Shown here: positions 1-6,160 of the stretch, piece after piece
How positions within the stretch are numbered: position 1 is the stretch's first letter
How the letters are laid out: each line of letters begins with the position of its first letter
Origin: JBJXFK01 sp046155505
Lineage (GTDB): Bacteria > Planctomycetota > Phycisphaerae > UBA1845 > Fen-1342
Assembly: GCA_046155505.1 (NCBI GenBank)
Contig: JBJXFK010000233.1
Span: forward strand, 1 to 9,579
Length of the DNA stretch: 9,579 bases
Reading direction: 5' to 3'
Translations under genes and position numbers: made by a program
Notes under the pieces: generated by a model
Databases searched by the model: none
What the model saw: only the letters and a program-made list of their open reading frames with translations
Told to the model about the DNA's origin: nothing

Positions 1-38
1 CTGCAATTTGAAACTGCGACCTACGCATTGGAGTTGCC

Positions 39-809
39 ATGCCTGACGAAATCCTCTCCGAAGTGCGCGAGCACGTCGGCATTGTTCGCATCAATCGACC
101 CGACAAGCTCAACGCGCTCAACATGCACACCATGAACCTGATCGTCGAGGCATTCGAACGCTTCGACGCCGACACCGACGTGCGCTGCATGCTCATCGCC
201 GGAGACGAACGCGCCTTCGCCGCCGGGGCCGACATCACCGAGATGGCCGGCGCATCCGTCATGGACATGTACTACCGCAATCAATTCGCCAAGTGGGAAC
301 GCATCAAGCGCGTGCAAAAGCCGATCGTCGCCGCCATCAGCGGCTATGCCCTCGGCGGCGGCTGCGAGCTGATGATGCACTGCGACATCATCATCGCCGC
401 CGAGACCGCCCGCTTCGGCCAGCCCGAGATCAACATCGGCGTCATGCCCGGCGCGGGCGGCACGCAACGCCTGGCCCGCGCCATCGGCAAGTTTCAGGCG
501 ATGGACATGGTGCTCACCGGGCGCATGATCACCGCCGACGAGGCGTTTCGAGCGGGCCTCGTCAGCCGCGTCGTGCCGCGCGAGCACTTTTTCGAAGAGG
601 CCCTGAACGTCTGCCGCGAACTCTGCCGCAAATCGCCGATCGCCCTGCGGCTGGCGAAAGAAGCCGTGCTGAAAGCGGCGGAAACCACGCTCGCCGAGGG
701 GCTGGAATATGAACGCAAGTTGTTCTACATGCTCTTTGCGACGGAAGATCAGAAAGAGGGCATGCGGGCGTTTATGGAGAAGAGGCCGGCGGTTTTCGCG
801 GGGAAATAG
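39..809 (+). CDS. Enoyl-CoA hydratase (crotonase family, PaaF/EchA-like)
   Basis: This 256-residue crotonase-fold enzyme probably adds water across the double bond of 2-enoyl-CoA thioesters in beta-oxidation or aromatic-acid catabolism, in the cytoplasm. The oxyanion-hole segments AFAAGADI (59-66) and GYALGGGCE (102-110) are present. Both catalytic glutamates of the rat mitochondrial hydratase (its Glu144 and Glu164) have matches 20 residues apart: E110 in GGGCE and E130 in GQPE, followed by PGAGGTQRL. The length is normal for the family. The ATG at 39 is preceded by GGAG at 30-33 with a 5-base spacer. The next gene (954) encodes a related isomerase-type crotonase, so the two may work in one acyl-CoA pathway; a phenylacetate-type pair (PaaF plus PaaG) is one option. 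The substrate cannot be read from the sequence. The hydratase call is firm and the pathway is inference. Confidence 0.93.
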   Translation: MPDEILSEVREHVGIVRINRPDKLNALNMHTMNLIVEAFERFDADTDVRCMLIAGDERAFAAGADITEMAGASVMDMYYRNQFAKWERIKRVQKPIVAAISGYALGGGCELMMHCDIIIAAETARFGQPEINIGVMPGAGGTQRLARAIGKFQAMDMVLTGRMITADEAFRAGLVSRVVPREHFFEEALNVCRELCRKSPIALRLAKEAVLKAAETTLAEGLEYERKLFYMLFATEDQKEGMRAFMEKRPAVFAGK

Positions 810-811
810 CC

Positions 812-931
812 AATGGCGAATAGCGAACAGCGAAAAAAGACGGTCGTTTGGTAGCGCACCGCACCGCACCGCATTCGCTCGAAGTGTTCACGGCTCCGGT
901 TTCGCTATTCGCCATTCGCTATTCGCTATTC
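812..931. repeat. Inverted heptamer-repeat element between the two crotonase genes
   Basis: A perfect 16-base inverted repeat pairs 812-827 with 901-916 across a 73-base spacer. Both arms are built from 7-base units. The left arm has three AAYRGCG-type units (812-832). The right side has four CGCYATT units in tandem (903-930). The spacer also holds three GCACC copies at 856-870. The element begins two bases after the stop codon of the upstream gene and ends just before the ribosome-binding site of the next. It could form a long hairpin in mRNA or be a dispersed heptamer repeat; I see no coding potential in it. Confidence 0.75.
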
Positions 932-939
932 ACGTCAGT

Positions 940-945
940 AAGGAG
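940..945 (+). promoter_or_regulatory. Ribosome-binding site that fixes the start of the second crotonase gene
   Basis: AAGGAG at 940-945 lies 8 bases before the ATG at 954. An in-frame GTG at 945 overlaps this site and so cannot be the start it serves. This decides for the ATG at 954. Confidence 0.85.
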
Positions 946-953
946 TGTCTCGT

Positions 954-1763
954 ATGAGCAGCGCATTCTCAACCATCAACCTCGCCGTCGACACCGGCGT
1001 CATGACGATCACGCTCAACCGGCCCGACGCATACAACGCCTACAACGAGCCGATGAGTGTCGAGCTGTCGACCGCGTTCAAGAACGCGGCTCGCGATGAC
1101 GGCGTGCGGGCGATCGTACTGACCGGTGCGGGCAAGGCGTTTTGCTCCGGGCAGGATTTGCAGGAGATCAAGGGCCGCTATAGCCCCGACAAGGCCGGCT
1201 CGTCGCTCGATTTCGCGACGCACCTGCGGGCGAAATTCAATCCGCTGGTCAATCGCATCCGCACGCTCGAAAAACCCGTGATCGCGGCGGTCAACGGGGC
1301 GGCGGCCGGCGCGGGGGCCAGCTTCGCCCTCGCGTGCGACATGCGCGTCTGCGCTCGGTCGGCGTATTTCATGATGGCGTTCGTACATGTCGGCCTGATC
1401 CCCGACTCGGCGGCAACGATGACGCTGGTGCAGCACTGCGGCCTGGGCCGCGCGACCGAACTGTGCTTCTTGGGCGAAAAGCTAATGGCCGAGGAGGCGC
1501 ACAAATTCGGCCTGGCCAATCGCGTGGTCGATGATGAGTTGTGCCTGTCGAGCGCGACCGAGATGGCTCGCCGACTGGCGGCGATGCCGACCCGCGCGAT
1601 CGGGCTGACCAAGCGCGCCCTGCACCGCGCGTGGACGGCAACGCTCGACGATCAACTCGAATACGAAGCGCTGCTGCAACAAACCGCCGGCAATACCGCC
1701 GACCACCGCGAAGGCGTGCTTGCATTCGTCGAAAAACGCAAGCCGAAGTTTGAGGGGAAGTAG
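954..1763 (+). CDS. Crotonase-family isomerase/hydratase, PaaG-like
   Basis: This 269-residue protein has the crotonase fold: AFCSGQDL (62-69) for the first oxyanion-hole strand and NGAAAGAGAS...ALACD (114-129) for the second. When aligned to the upstream hydratase, the two catalytic glutamates are replaced by S123 and F143, so a standard hydratase mechanism is unlikely. Instead D151 in GLIPDS stands at the position where PaaG-type isomerases (ring-1,2-epoxyphenylacetyl-CoA isomerase) and some enoyl-CoA isomerases carry an acidic residue. The C-terminus (EGVLAFVEKRKPKF) is typical of the family. An odd point is AAT after the aspartate, where PaaG proteins usually have GGT. The start is the ATG at 954, set by AAGGAG at 940-945. 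It lies 144 bases after the hydratase on the same strand and may be co-transcribed with it. The exact substrate is unknown; a delta3-delta2-enoyl-CoA isomerase is the main alternative. Confidence 0.88.
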   Translation: MSSAFSTINLAVDTGVMTITLNRPDAYNAYNEPMSVELSTAFKNAARDDGVRAIVLTGAGKAFCSGQDLQEIKGRYSPDKAGSSLDFATHLRAKFNPLVNRIRTLEKPVIAAVNGAAAGAGASFALACDMRVCARSAYFMMAFVHVGLIPDSAATMTLVQHCGLGRATELCFLGEKLMAEEAHKFGLANRVVDDELCLSSATEMARRLAAMPTRAIGLTKRALHRAWTATLDDQLEYEALLQQTAGNTADHREGVLAFVEKRKPKFEGK

Positions 1764-1765
1764 CG

Positions 1766-1875
1766 CGCGTGGCATGCGCTGCGGTCGTTGGCAGCCATGC
1801 TCTTCGCATTGCGACACTTCTGCGTGCGAGCGATTCCCAAGACATGCTCGCAAACGGCCGCGAGCATGCCACGCG
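1766..1875. repeat. 110-base element bounded by 12-base inverted repeats
   Basis: CGCGTGGCATGC at 1766-1777 is exactly reverse-complemented at 1864-1875. Inside, a second perfect stem competes with the long one: 1843-1851 pairs with 1860-1868 across an 8-base loop. The element starts two bases after the TAG of the PaaG-like gene and has no coding potential. The structure resembles a small non-autonomous dispersed element or a REP-like 3' structure. No target-site duplication is evident, so mobility is unproven. Confidence 0.6.
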
Positions 1876-1898
1876 GCTCGGCGATCCACAAATAAAGC

Positions 1899-1932
1899 AA
1901 ACCTCGCCAACGGTTGCCCGTCGGCGAGGTTT
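1899..1932 (-). terminator. Intrinsic terminator of the downstream PEP-CTERM gene, possibly bidirectional
   Basis: Arms 1899-1913 and 1918-1932 form a 15-pair stem with the 4-base loop TTGC. The single non-Watson-Crick pair (A1909 with C1922) becomes a G·U wobble in minus-strand RNA, so the stem is complete only in that direction. The minus strand continues into a T-rich tract (TTTGCTTTATTTG). This fits termination of the PEP-CTERM gene ending at 2005. On the plus strand the stem is followed by TTTTGAC, so it may also stop transcripts from the crotonase genes. Between it and 2005 there is one more small hairpin (1950-1955 with 1960-1965). Confidence 0.85.
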
Positions 1933-2004
1933 TGACTTCAGGGAAGCCGCGTCGCTTGCGCGACGAGTTTCATCCTGTTGATTTCAACTGCAGATCCGAG
2001 CGAC

Positions 2005-2760
2005 TTAGCGGCGACGGATCAGAGCCAGAGCGCCCAGACCGAGCAGCATCATCGACGCCGGCTCCGGCGTAACGACATACACGCTCGTGCCGGTGCTCGA
2101 ATCCTGCGCGGTGACGCCGAACGAGTATCCGGCGGCCATGCTGCTGATCGAGCCGACGAACGGGTTGAAACCACCGCCCGGCGGGTTGCCTTCGGCGACG
2201 TTGTTCGAGCCGAACACGCCGACGTTGAAACCGCTGACCAGGGACGCGTAGTTGGTGCCTGCCGGAACCGGACCCGCGCCGTTGTAGTTGGCGATGTAAC
2301 CCTTGCCGCCGGCATGGTTCATCGTCAGCGTACCGCCGTCGCCGTTGTTGTCCGTCATGCCCATCTGAGCGCTGGCGGTGATCGAGCCGTTGGTGATCGG
2401 GGCGAAGGCCACGAGCGCCGACGAGATCGTGAAGTTCACCGGAGCCGCACCCGCCGTCACGGCGTAGTTGAGCTGGATGATCGGATCAACGTTGATCTGG
2501 ACGTTGAGGTTGTTGACCGTCGCGACGGCCTCTTCGCTGTCGTTGAACAGCGTGATGGGCTCATCGAGCGACCAGCGATACCAGCCGGTCTCTTCGTTGT
2601 AGAGCTCGGGATCGTATGCCAGCGTCCATGTGCCGTTGTCGTCGCCCGACGACCAATCAATCTGAATAACCGGGCCGATGATCTCACCGGCCTGAGCGAA
2701 GCTGGTCGCAACCAGAGCCGCACCGATCGCCAACAGCGACCGCATACCAAAAGTCTTCAT
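2005..2760 (-). CDS. PEP-CTERM sorting-domain protein A (secreted, unrecognised family)
   Basis: This 251-residue exported protein starts at the ATG at 2760. AAGGAG with an 8-base spacer lies in front of it, and an upstream in-frame ATG at 2832 would add a charged, non-signal-like stretch. Residues 1-24 are a signal peptide (hydrophobic LLAIGAALVA, cleavage after AQA). The C-terminus is a PEP-CTERM signal: TPEP at 231-234, a short hydrophobic helix (MMLLGLGALALI), then RRR. In the known system an exosortase processes this tail and the protein ends up at the cell surface or in extracellular matrix. The middle is low in charge, rich in G, S, N and T, and probably beta-strand. It contains DNNGDG (137-142), which fits a DxNxDG calcium-loop pattern, and YIANYNG (155-161). 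It is paralogous over its full length to the gene ending at 3000. The function of the mature domain is unknown. Confidence 0.9.
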   Translation of the reverse strand: MKTFGMRSLLAIGAALVATSFAQAGEIIGPVIQIDWSSGDDNGTWTLAYDPELYNEETGWYRWSLDEPITLFNDSEEAVATVNNLNVQINVDPIIQLNYAVTAGAAPVNFTISSALVAFAPITNGSITASAQMGMTDNNGDGGTLTMNHAGGKGYIANYNGAGPVPAGTNYASLVSGFNVGVFGSNNVAEGNPPGGGFNPFVGSISSMAAGYSFGVTAQDSSTGTSVYVVTPEPASMMLLGLGALALIRRR

Positions 2761-2999
2761 GCAATCCTCTCCTTCCACGGTGAAGTCACCGTTTCTCTTG
2801 CGAACCGAAAGTTCTCTTTCTCTGATCCACACCCGTGCCGGTCGATCACTCGATCGGCGACATCGGAAAAATCACACTTCCATCGATTCAAAATCAGATA
2901 GCCCGCCCCGCCGCGATTTTGAACACGCAAGCGGCTGTCGGTCGATTCGACCGACAGTCGCCTCCGTGCGGTTGCATGCGAGATAAGCTTTCATATGGC
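2761..2999. other. Structured spacer between the two PEP-CTERM genes
   Basis: This 239-base gap has no gene but several inverted repeats. Positions 2777-2782 and 2787-2792 form a 6-pair stem just ahead of the ribosome-binding site of protein A (minus strand). Positions 2837-2845 and 2850-2858 form a 9-pair stem with loop TCAC. TTCAAAATC at 2887-2895 is inverted at 2915-2923. The largest hairpin is at 2931-2961. I see no convincing -35/-10 pair. The gap probably holds the 3' end of the protein B transcript and the leader of protein A. Confidence 0.6.
2931..2961. repeat. 15-pair hairpin downstream of PEP-CTERM protein B
   Basis: Arms 2931-2945 and 2947-2961 are inverted around a single central base, with one mismatch (G2934 opposite T2958). 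It lies 38 bases past the stop codon of the gene ending at 3000. No T-run follows on either strand, so a classical intrinsic terminator is not supported. It could be an RNA-stabilising 3' stem, an operator-like palindrome or a dispersed repeat. Confidence 0.65.
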
Positions 3000-3758
3000 T
3001 TAGCGGCCGCGACGCAGCAGGCCGAGCACACCCAGACCGAGCAGGGCCAGCGACGACGGCTCAGGCGTCGTCACAAACACGCTCGTGCCGCCCGCCGAGT
3101 CGTTCGCGCTGAGCGTGAACGAAAACGAGCTGCTCATGCTGCTGATCGAGCCGGGGACATCGTCGAAACCGCCGCCCGCGAGGCGACCTTCCGACTGAAC
3201 GATCGACGCGAACGCGCCGCCCGACTGGTTGTTCACCAGCGAAGCGAAGTTCGTGCCAGCCGGCACAAAGCCGTTGTAATTCGCGATGTAAGACTTGGTA
3301 TCGCCGGCGTAGCGACCGGTGACGGTCACGCCATTGCCGTCGTTGTCCGTCGCGCCCACCTGCGCGCTGGCAGTCGCCTGCGCCGGATTGAGCGGATCGA
3401 ACTCGAGCAGCGCTGAGCTGATGGTGAAGCTGGTGTCGGCGTTACCGGCCGTCACCAAAAAGCCGAGGCTGATCACCGGATCGATGACGTAGTACGTCCA
3501 CATCTGGCCGATCGAGGCCATGACGTTGCCGTACTGGTCAACGACGTTGACCGCCGAATTTTCGGACCAGCTGTACTCGCCCGTCGTGGTGTTGTATCGG
3601 GCTTCGTCGTAGTTCACGACGTACGAGCCGACACGATCACCGCTGCGAACGTCAAAACGAAGCACCGGACCCGTGATCGAGCCGGCGCTGGCGGCAGCGA
3701 CGCAGCCGAAAGCTGTGGCGACCGCAAGGATAGACTTCAAACCCCGTTCCCCAAGCAT
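3000..3758 (-). CDS. PEP-CTERM sorting-domain protein B (secreted, paralogue of protein A)
   Basis: This 252-residue exported protein starts at the ATG at 3758, with GGGAGGA ahead of it and a spacer of about 6 bases. Residues 1-25 are a signal peptide (SILAVATAFGCVAAASA, cleavage before GS). The C-terminus is PEP-CTERM: TPEP at 231-234, the hydrophobic stretch LALLGLGVLGLL, then RRGR. It aligns with protein A end to end. Shared blocks include FTISSAL (111-117), TASAQ (129-133), SYIANYNG (156-163), VPAGTN with ASLV (165-174) and GSISSM (203-208). The motif DNDGNG (138-143) fits DxDxNG and sits where protein A has DNNGDG, suggesting a conserved metal-binding loop. An exosortase would be needed elsewhere in the genome. 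Both genes have the same ATTGC just before ATG, so the leader was probably duplicated too. The mature function is unknown. Confidence 0.9.
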   Translation of the reverse strand: MLGERGLKSILAVATAFGCVAAASAGSITGPVLRFDVRSGDRVGSYVVNYDEARYNTTTGEYSWSENSAVNVVDQYGNVMASIGQMWTYYVIDPVISLGFLVTAGNADTSFTISSALLEFDPLNPAQATASAQVGATDNDGNGVTVTGRYAGDTKSYIANYNGFVPAGTNFASLVNNQSGGAFASIVQSEGRLAGGGFDDVPGSISSMSSSFSFTLSANDSAGGTSVFVTTPEPSSLALLGLGVLGLLRRGR

Positions 3759-4036
3759 GCAATTCCTCCCTCTCTCGGAATTCAGTTCAAATAGACCAAT
3801 GACATGGACCCGCTATTAGTCCACCTGTTCTTAGGCACCCTCAGCGGCCGGTTTCCACTTTTGACCGCATAACCGGTGCAAAATCCGACTCCGGTAGACC
3901 GAGTTGAAGCGACGTTTAGGTATGCGAATGCGATCTCGCCGAGCGATTTATTCGGCCCTCAATGCGCGCTCCGGAAACGACGTTGATCTTTGAAATCAAT
4001 GGACTTATCGTCTCAGCCCGAGCGATGGGAGCCGCC
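3759..4036. other. Divergent intergenic region, 278 bases
   Basis: This gap separates PEP-CTERM protein B (minus) from the unrecognised plus-strand gene, so promoters for both should lie here. I could not find a -35/-10 pair good enough to mark. TTGACC at 3859-3864 has no fitting -10 hexamer downstream. The last 75 bases (3962-4036) are open in the frame of the plus-strand gene and could be its N-terminus if the ATG at 3962 is used. Confidence 0.5.
4027..4031 (+). promoter_or_regulatory. Ribosome-binding site supporting the start at 4037
   Basis: GGGAG sits 5 bases before the ATG at 4037. The in-frame ATGs at 3962 and 4025 have no comparable site, while nearly every other gene in the window has one. 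Confidence 0.55.
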
Positions 4037-4768
4037 ATGAAACCGCTGATCGGAACGCTGGAGCGGGCGAGCGACGCACCGCAATCCTCACCAAAAATAA
4101 ATGTGACTTTCGCGCCTTCCGTCGCGTTCGCGCCCGATGTCGTTCACTCCGCACAGACGGCGGCGGCACCCGCCAGCGCGGCCCGGACGGCGACGCTCGC
4201 TGCAATCTCCGAGCTGCGCACCCGGCACCCCGACGCGGCCGTTGTCATCGCGGGCACTTCGCCCCGCCCCGGCCGAATCCGCGACGCGGTCGTCGCTGAC
4301 ATCGCCGCCACGCTCGCTCAGCTTTTGGCAACCACCGGCGGCGACTATTGGCTAAGTAACCGCGATGCCGATCTGCGTTCGCGCGATATGTGGTATTTGC
4401 TTGACCACCTGCATTCGCCCCGCCTCGGCCTGTGGATCGACGTCGAGACCCTCATTGCCCGCGGCGAAACACCGTCGGTGTTTCTGAAACAGCTCGCACA
4501 GTTCGCCCGCGCCGTCGTGCTGCGATTCGCCAAGGTCGCGCCGATCGTCGACGGTGCCGACGACGCGAACGTCTCGCGCACGATTGAGATTCTCAAGGGC
4601 CTCGGCTATCGCGGCCTCATCGTCATCGATGATGTGCCACCCGACGACGCCGGCCGCGCCCTCGCCGCCAGGCTCGTTCAACGCCTGCAAGATCTATGGG
4701 ACCGCCCGGTCGTCGTGCTCGCCGCCTACAAGGGCGACAAGAACGCACCAAAGTTCGTTGCGCGGTAA
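4037..4768 (+). CDS. Unrecognised protein, possibly TIM-barrel (xylose isomerase-like), upstream of truD
   Basis: This 243-residue protein is cytoplasmic by appearance: no signal peptide and no membrane helix. I do not recognise it with confidence. The first 55 residues are rich in A, S, T and P. The rest reads as alternating strands and helices: AAVVIAG (67-73), RLGLWIDVETL (129-139), AVVLRFAKV (159-167), then a helix and GYRGLIVIDDV (190-200). The last three strands recall the second half of AP-endonuclease-2/xylose-isomerase-like sugar isomerases (GLxxD, vHxKD, GYxGxxxiE). However, the histidine and glutamate metal ligands expected there are absent, so if the fold is right it may be non-catalytic. 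The start at 4037 was chosen for its GGGAG; an ATG at 3962 would add 25 residues. It ends 45 bases before truD and is probably co-transcribed with it. Confidence 0.7.
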   Translation: MKPLIGTLERASDAPQSSPKINVTFAPSVAFAPDVVHSAQTAAAPASAARTATLAAISELRTRHPDAAVVIAGTSPRPGRIRDAVVADIAATLAQLLATTGGDYWLSNRDADLRSRDMWYLLDHLHSPRLGLWIDVETLIARGETPSVFLKQLAQFARAVVLRFAKVAPIVDGADDANVSRTIEILKGLGYRGLIVIDDVPPDDAGRALAARLVQRLQDLWDRPVVVLAAYKGDKNAPKFVAR

Positions 4769-4813
4769 GATGCCTGGCTCGCGCCGCGATGGCCGCCGCG
4801 CCGGGGATGATCG

Positions 4814-6073
4814 ATGCCCGCACTCATTGCACCGCGTCTGCTCAACTGGTTCGAGCCGATATTCGGCAAGCTCAAGCTCGATTACGAGGATTTCGTCGTC
4901 GAGGAAATTCCCGCGTACGACTTCGCCGGCGACGGAACGCACGTTTACTTTCTGCTAGAGAAACGCGGCCTCAGTACGTTTCAAGCGATCGCCGACCTGG
5001 CCCAGAAACTCGACGTACGTCGATTTCAGATCGGCTTTGCGGGGATGAAAGACTCGCGCGCCGTCACACGACAGTGGCTCTCGCTCGAACACATCGATCC
5101 GGCCAAGATCGAGGCCATCGACCTGCCGCGCATTCGCATCGTCGAGACCACGCGGCATCGCAACAAACTCAAAATCGGGCACCTGCACGGCAACCGCTTC
5201 ATGATTCGCATTCGCGACACCGACGTCTCGCGTCTTCCAGATTTGAAGAAGGCACTCGCCGAATTATCGCAGCGCGGCGTGCCCAACTACTTCGGCGAGC
5301 AGCGCTTCGGCACGCGCGGCGACAGTTGGCGCGTCGGTGCGGCGATGCTCAAAGGCGACCTGAGCGCGGCGCTCGACTGGGTGCTCGGCAACCCATCGCC
5401 AAGCGACGAGGGCGAGATCGCCAAGGCGCGCGAGATGTATCACAAGGGCGACTATGAGCGTGCCATTCGCCACTGGCCCAACATGTTTCGCGACGAACGC
5501 CGCGCGCTCAAGACGCTCGCCGGCAAGGGCAACAAGAAACGCGCGTTCCTGGCCATCGACGACAACCTGCGACGTTTCTACGTGTCGGCCTATCAGTCGT
5601 ATATGTTCAACGAACTGGTCGCCGAGCGCATCACCGCGCAGCGCTGGCGGATCGAAAACGGCGATCTCGCCTGGCTGCATCGTGGCGGCAGCGTCTTTCG
5701 CGTCGAAGATGAAACCGTCGAGCAGCCGCGATTCGAAACGCTGGAAATTAGCCCCAGCGGCCCGCTCTTCGGCTATCGCATGACCGAGGTCGGCGGTACG
5801 AGCGCCGCCATCGAACAAGCGATTCTCGCGCGCGAGCAACTGACACTCGAATCGTTCCGCGAAAATCACCTGCGCGTGAAAGGCGGTCGTCGGCCGCTGC
5901 GTTTTCCGATTACCGATACCAGCGTCGCGCTTGGCGGCGACGGACGCGGGTCATTTCTCGAACTTCGTTTCGCACTGCCGGCGGGTTGCTACGCCACTTC
6001 GTTGCTGCGAGAATTGATGCACGATGCGTCGGCGGGAACGGAAACCGACGCAGCGGACGAAGACGACGAGTAG
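4814..6073 (+). CDS. truD: tRNA pseudouridine synthase D
   Basis: TruD converts uridine 13 of certain tRNAs to pseudouridine. This is a full-length 419-residue member. The catalytic motif GFAGMKDSRAVTRQ (74-87) places the nucleophilic aspartate at D80, the same number as in E. coli TruD. The signature NYFGEQRFG is at 158-166, SGPLFG at 315-320, and the C-terminal catalytic-domain motif LPAGCYATSLLREL at 388-401. It is longer than the E. coli enzyme (about 350 residues). The extra length lies mainly in the TRUD insertion domain after the NYFG motif (about 170-250, with a basic run KGNKKR) and in an acidic tail (DAADEDDE). The ATG at 4814 has GGGGA at 4803-4807 with a 6-base spacer. It lies 45 bases after the unrecognised gene and 87 bases before dnaA, so the three may form one transcription unit. 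Confidence 0.96.
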   Translation: MPALIAPRLLNWFEPIFGKLKLDYEDFVVEEIPAYDFAGDGTHVYFLLEKRGLSTFQAIADLAQKLDVRRFQIGFAGMKDSRAVTRQWLSLEHIDPAKIEAIDLPRIRIVETTRHRNKLKIGHLHGNRFMIRIRDTDVSRLPDLKKALAELSQRGVPNYFGEQRFGTRGDSWRVGAAMLKGDLSAALDWVLGNPSPSDEGEIAKAREMYHKGDYERAIRHWPNMFRDERRALKTLAGKGNKKRAFLAIDDNLRRFYVSAYQSYMFNELVAERITAQRWRIENGDLAWLHRGGSVFRVEDETVEQPRFETLEISPSGPLFGYRMTEVGGTSAAIEQAILAREQLTLESFRENHLRVKGGRRPLRFPITDTSVALGGDGRGSFLELRFALPAGCYATSLLRELMHDASAGTETDAADEDDE

Positions 6074-6160
6074 CAGGCGACACGCGCGTCGCGCTCCGCG
6101 GCTCGCAATCCGTTCGGGCGACCGGTTCGAAACTTCTTTGCAACGCACGGGGAACGTCGG

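Noticed and set aside
21..869. Minus-strand open frame of 282 codons over the enoyl-CoA hydratase
   Set aside because: It is a shadow of the hydratase; its product is rich in H, D, A and G and has no recognisable domain.
945..953. GTG at 945 as start of the second crotonase gene
   Set aside because: It overlaps the AAGGAG site that correctly serves the ATG at 954.
2823..2831. TGATCCACA, one base off the E. coli DnaA-box consensus, plus weaker matches at 1882-1890 and near 4435
   Set aside because: Single scattered near-matches are expected by chance. There is no cluster and no AT-rich unwinding region, so no origin is called.
1978..2901. Plus-strand open frame of 307 codons across the PEP-CTERM protein A gene
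   Set aside because: It lies antisense to a gene with clear signal peptide and PEP-CTERM tail. Its product is arginine- and histidine-rich with no family motif, as expected for a GC-rich shadow frame.
2896..2929. TTCAAA and TATCTG spaced 17 bases apart on the minus strand as a promoter for PEP-CTERM protein A
   Set aside because: Too few consensus matches in both hexamers, and GC-rich promoters of this phylum are not well described by that consensus.
2931..2961. Hairpin after PEP-CTERM protein B as an intrinsic terminator
   Set aside because: No T-run follows on the minus strand, and the stem has an A·C mismatch in that direction. It was kept only as an unexplained inverted repeat.
6077..6092. 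Small GCGAC/GTCGC hairpin between truD and dnaA as a terminator
   Set aside because: Five-pair stem with no T-run; too weak to separate the two genes transcriptionally.
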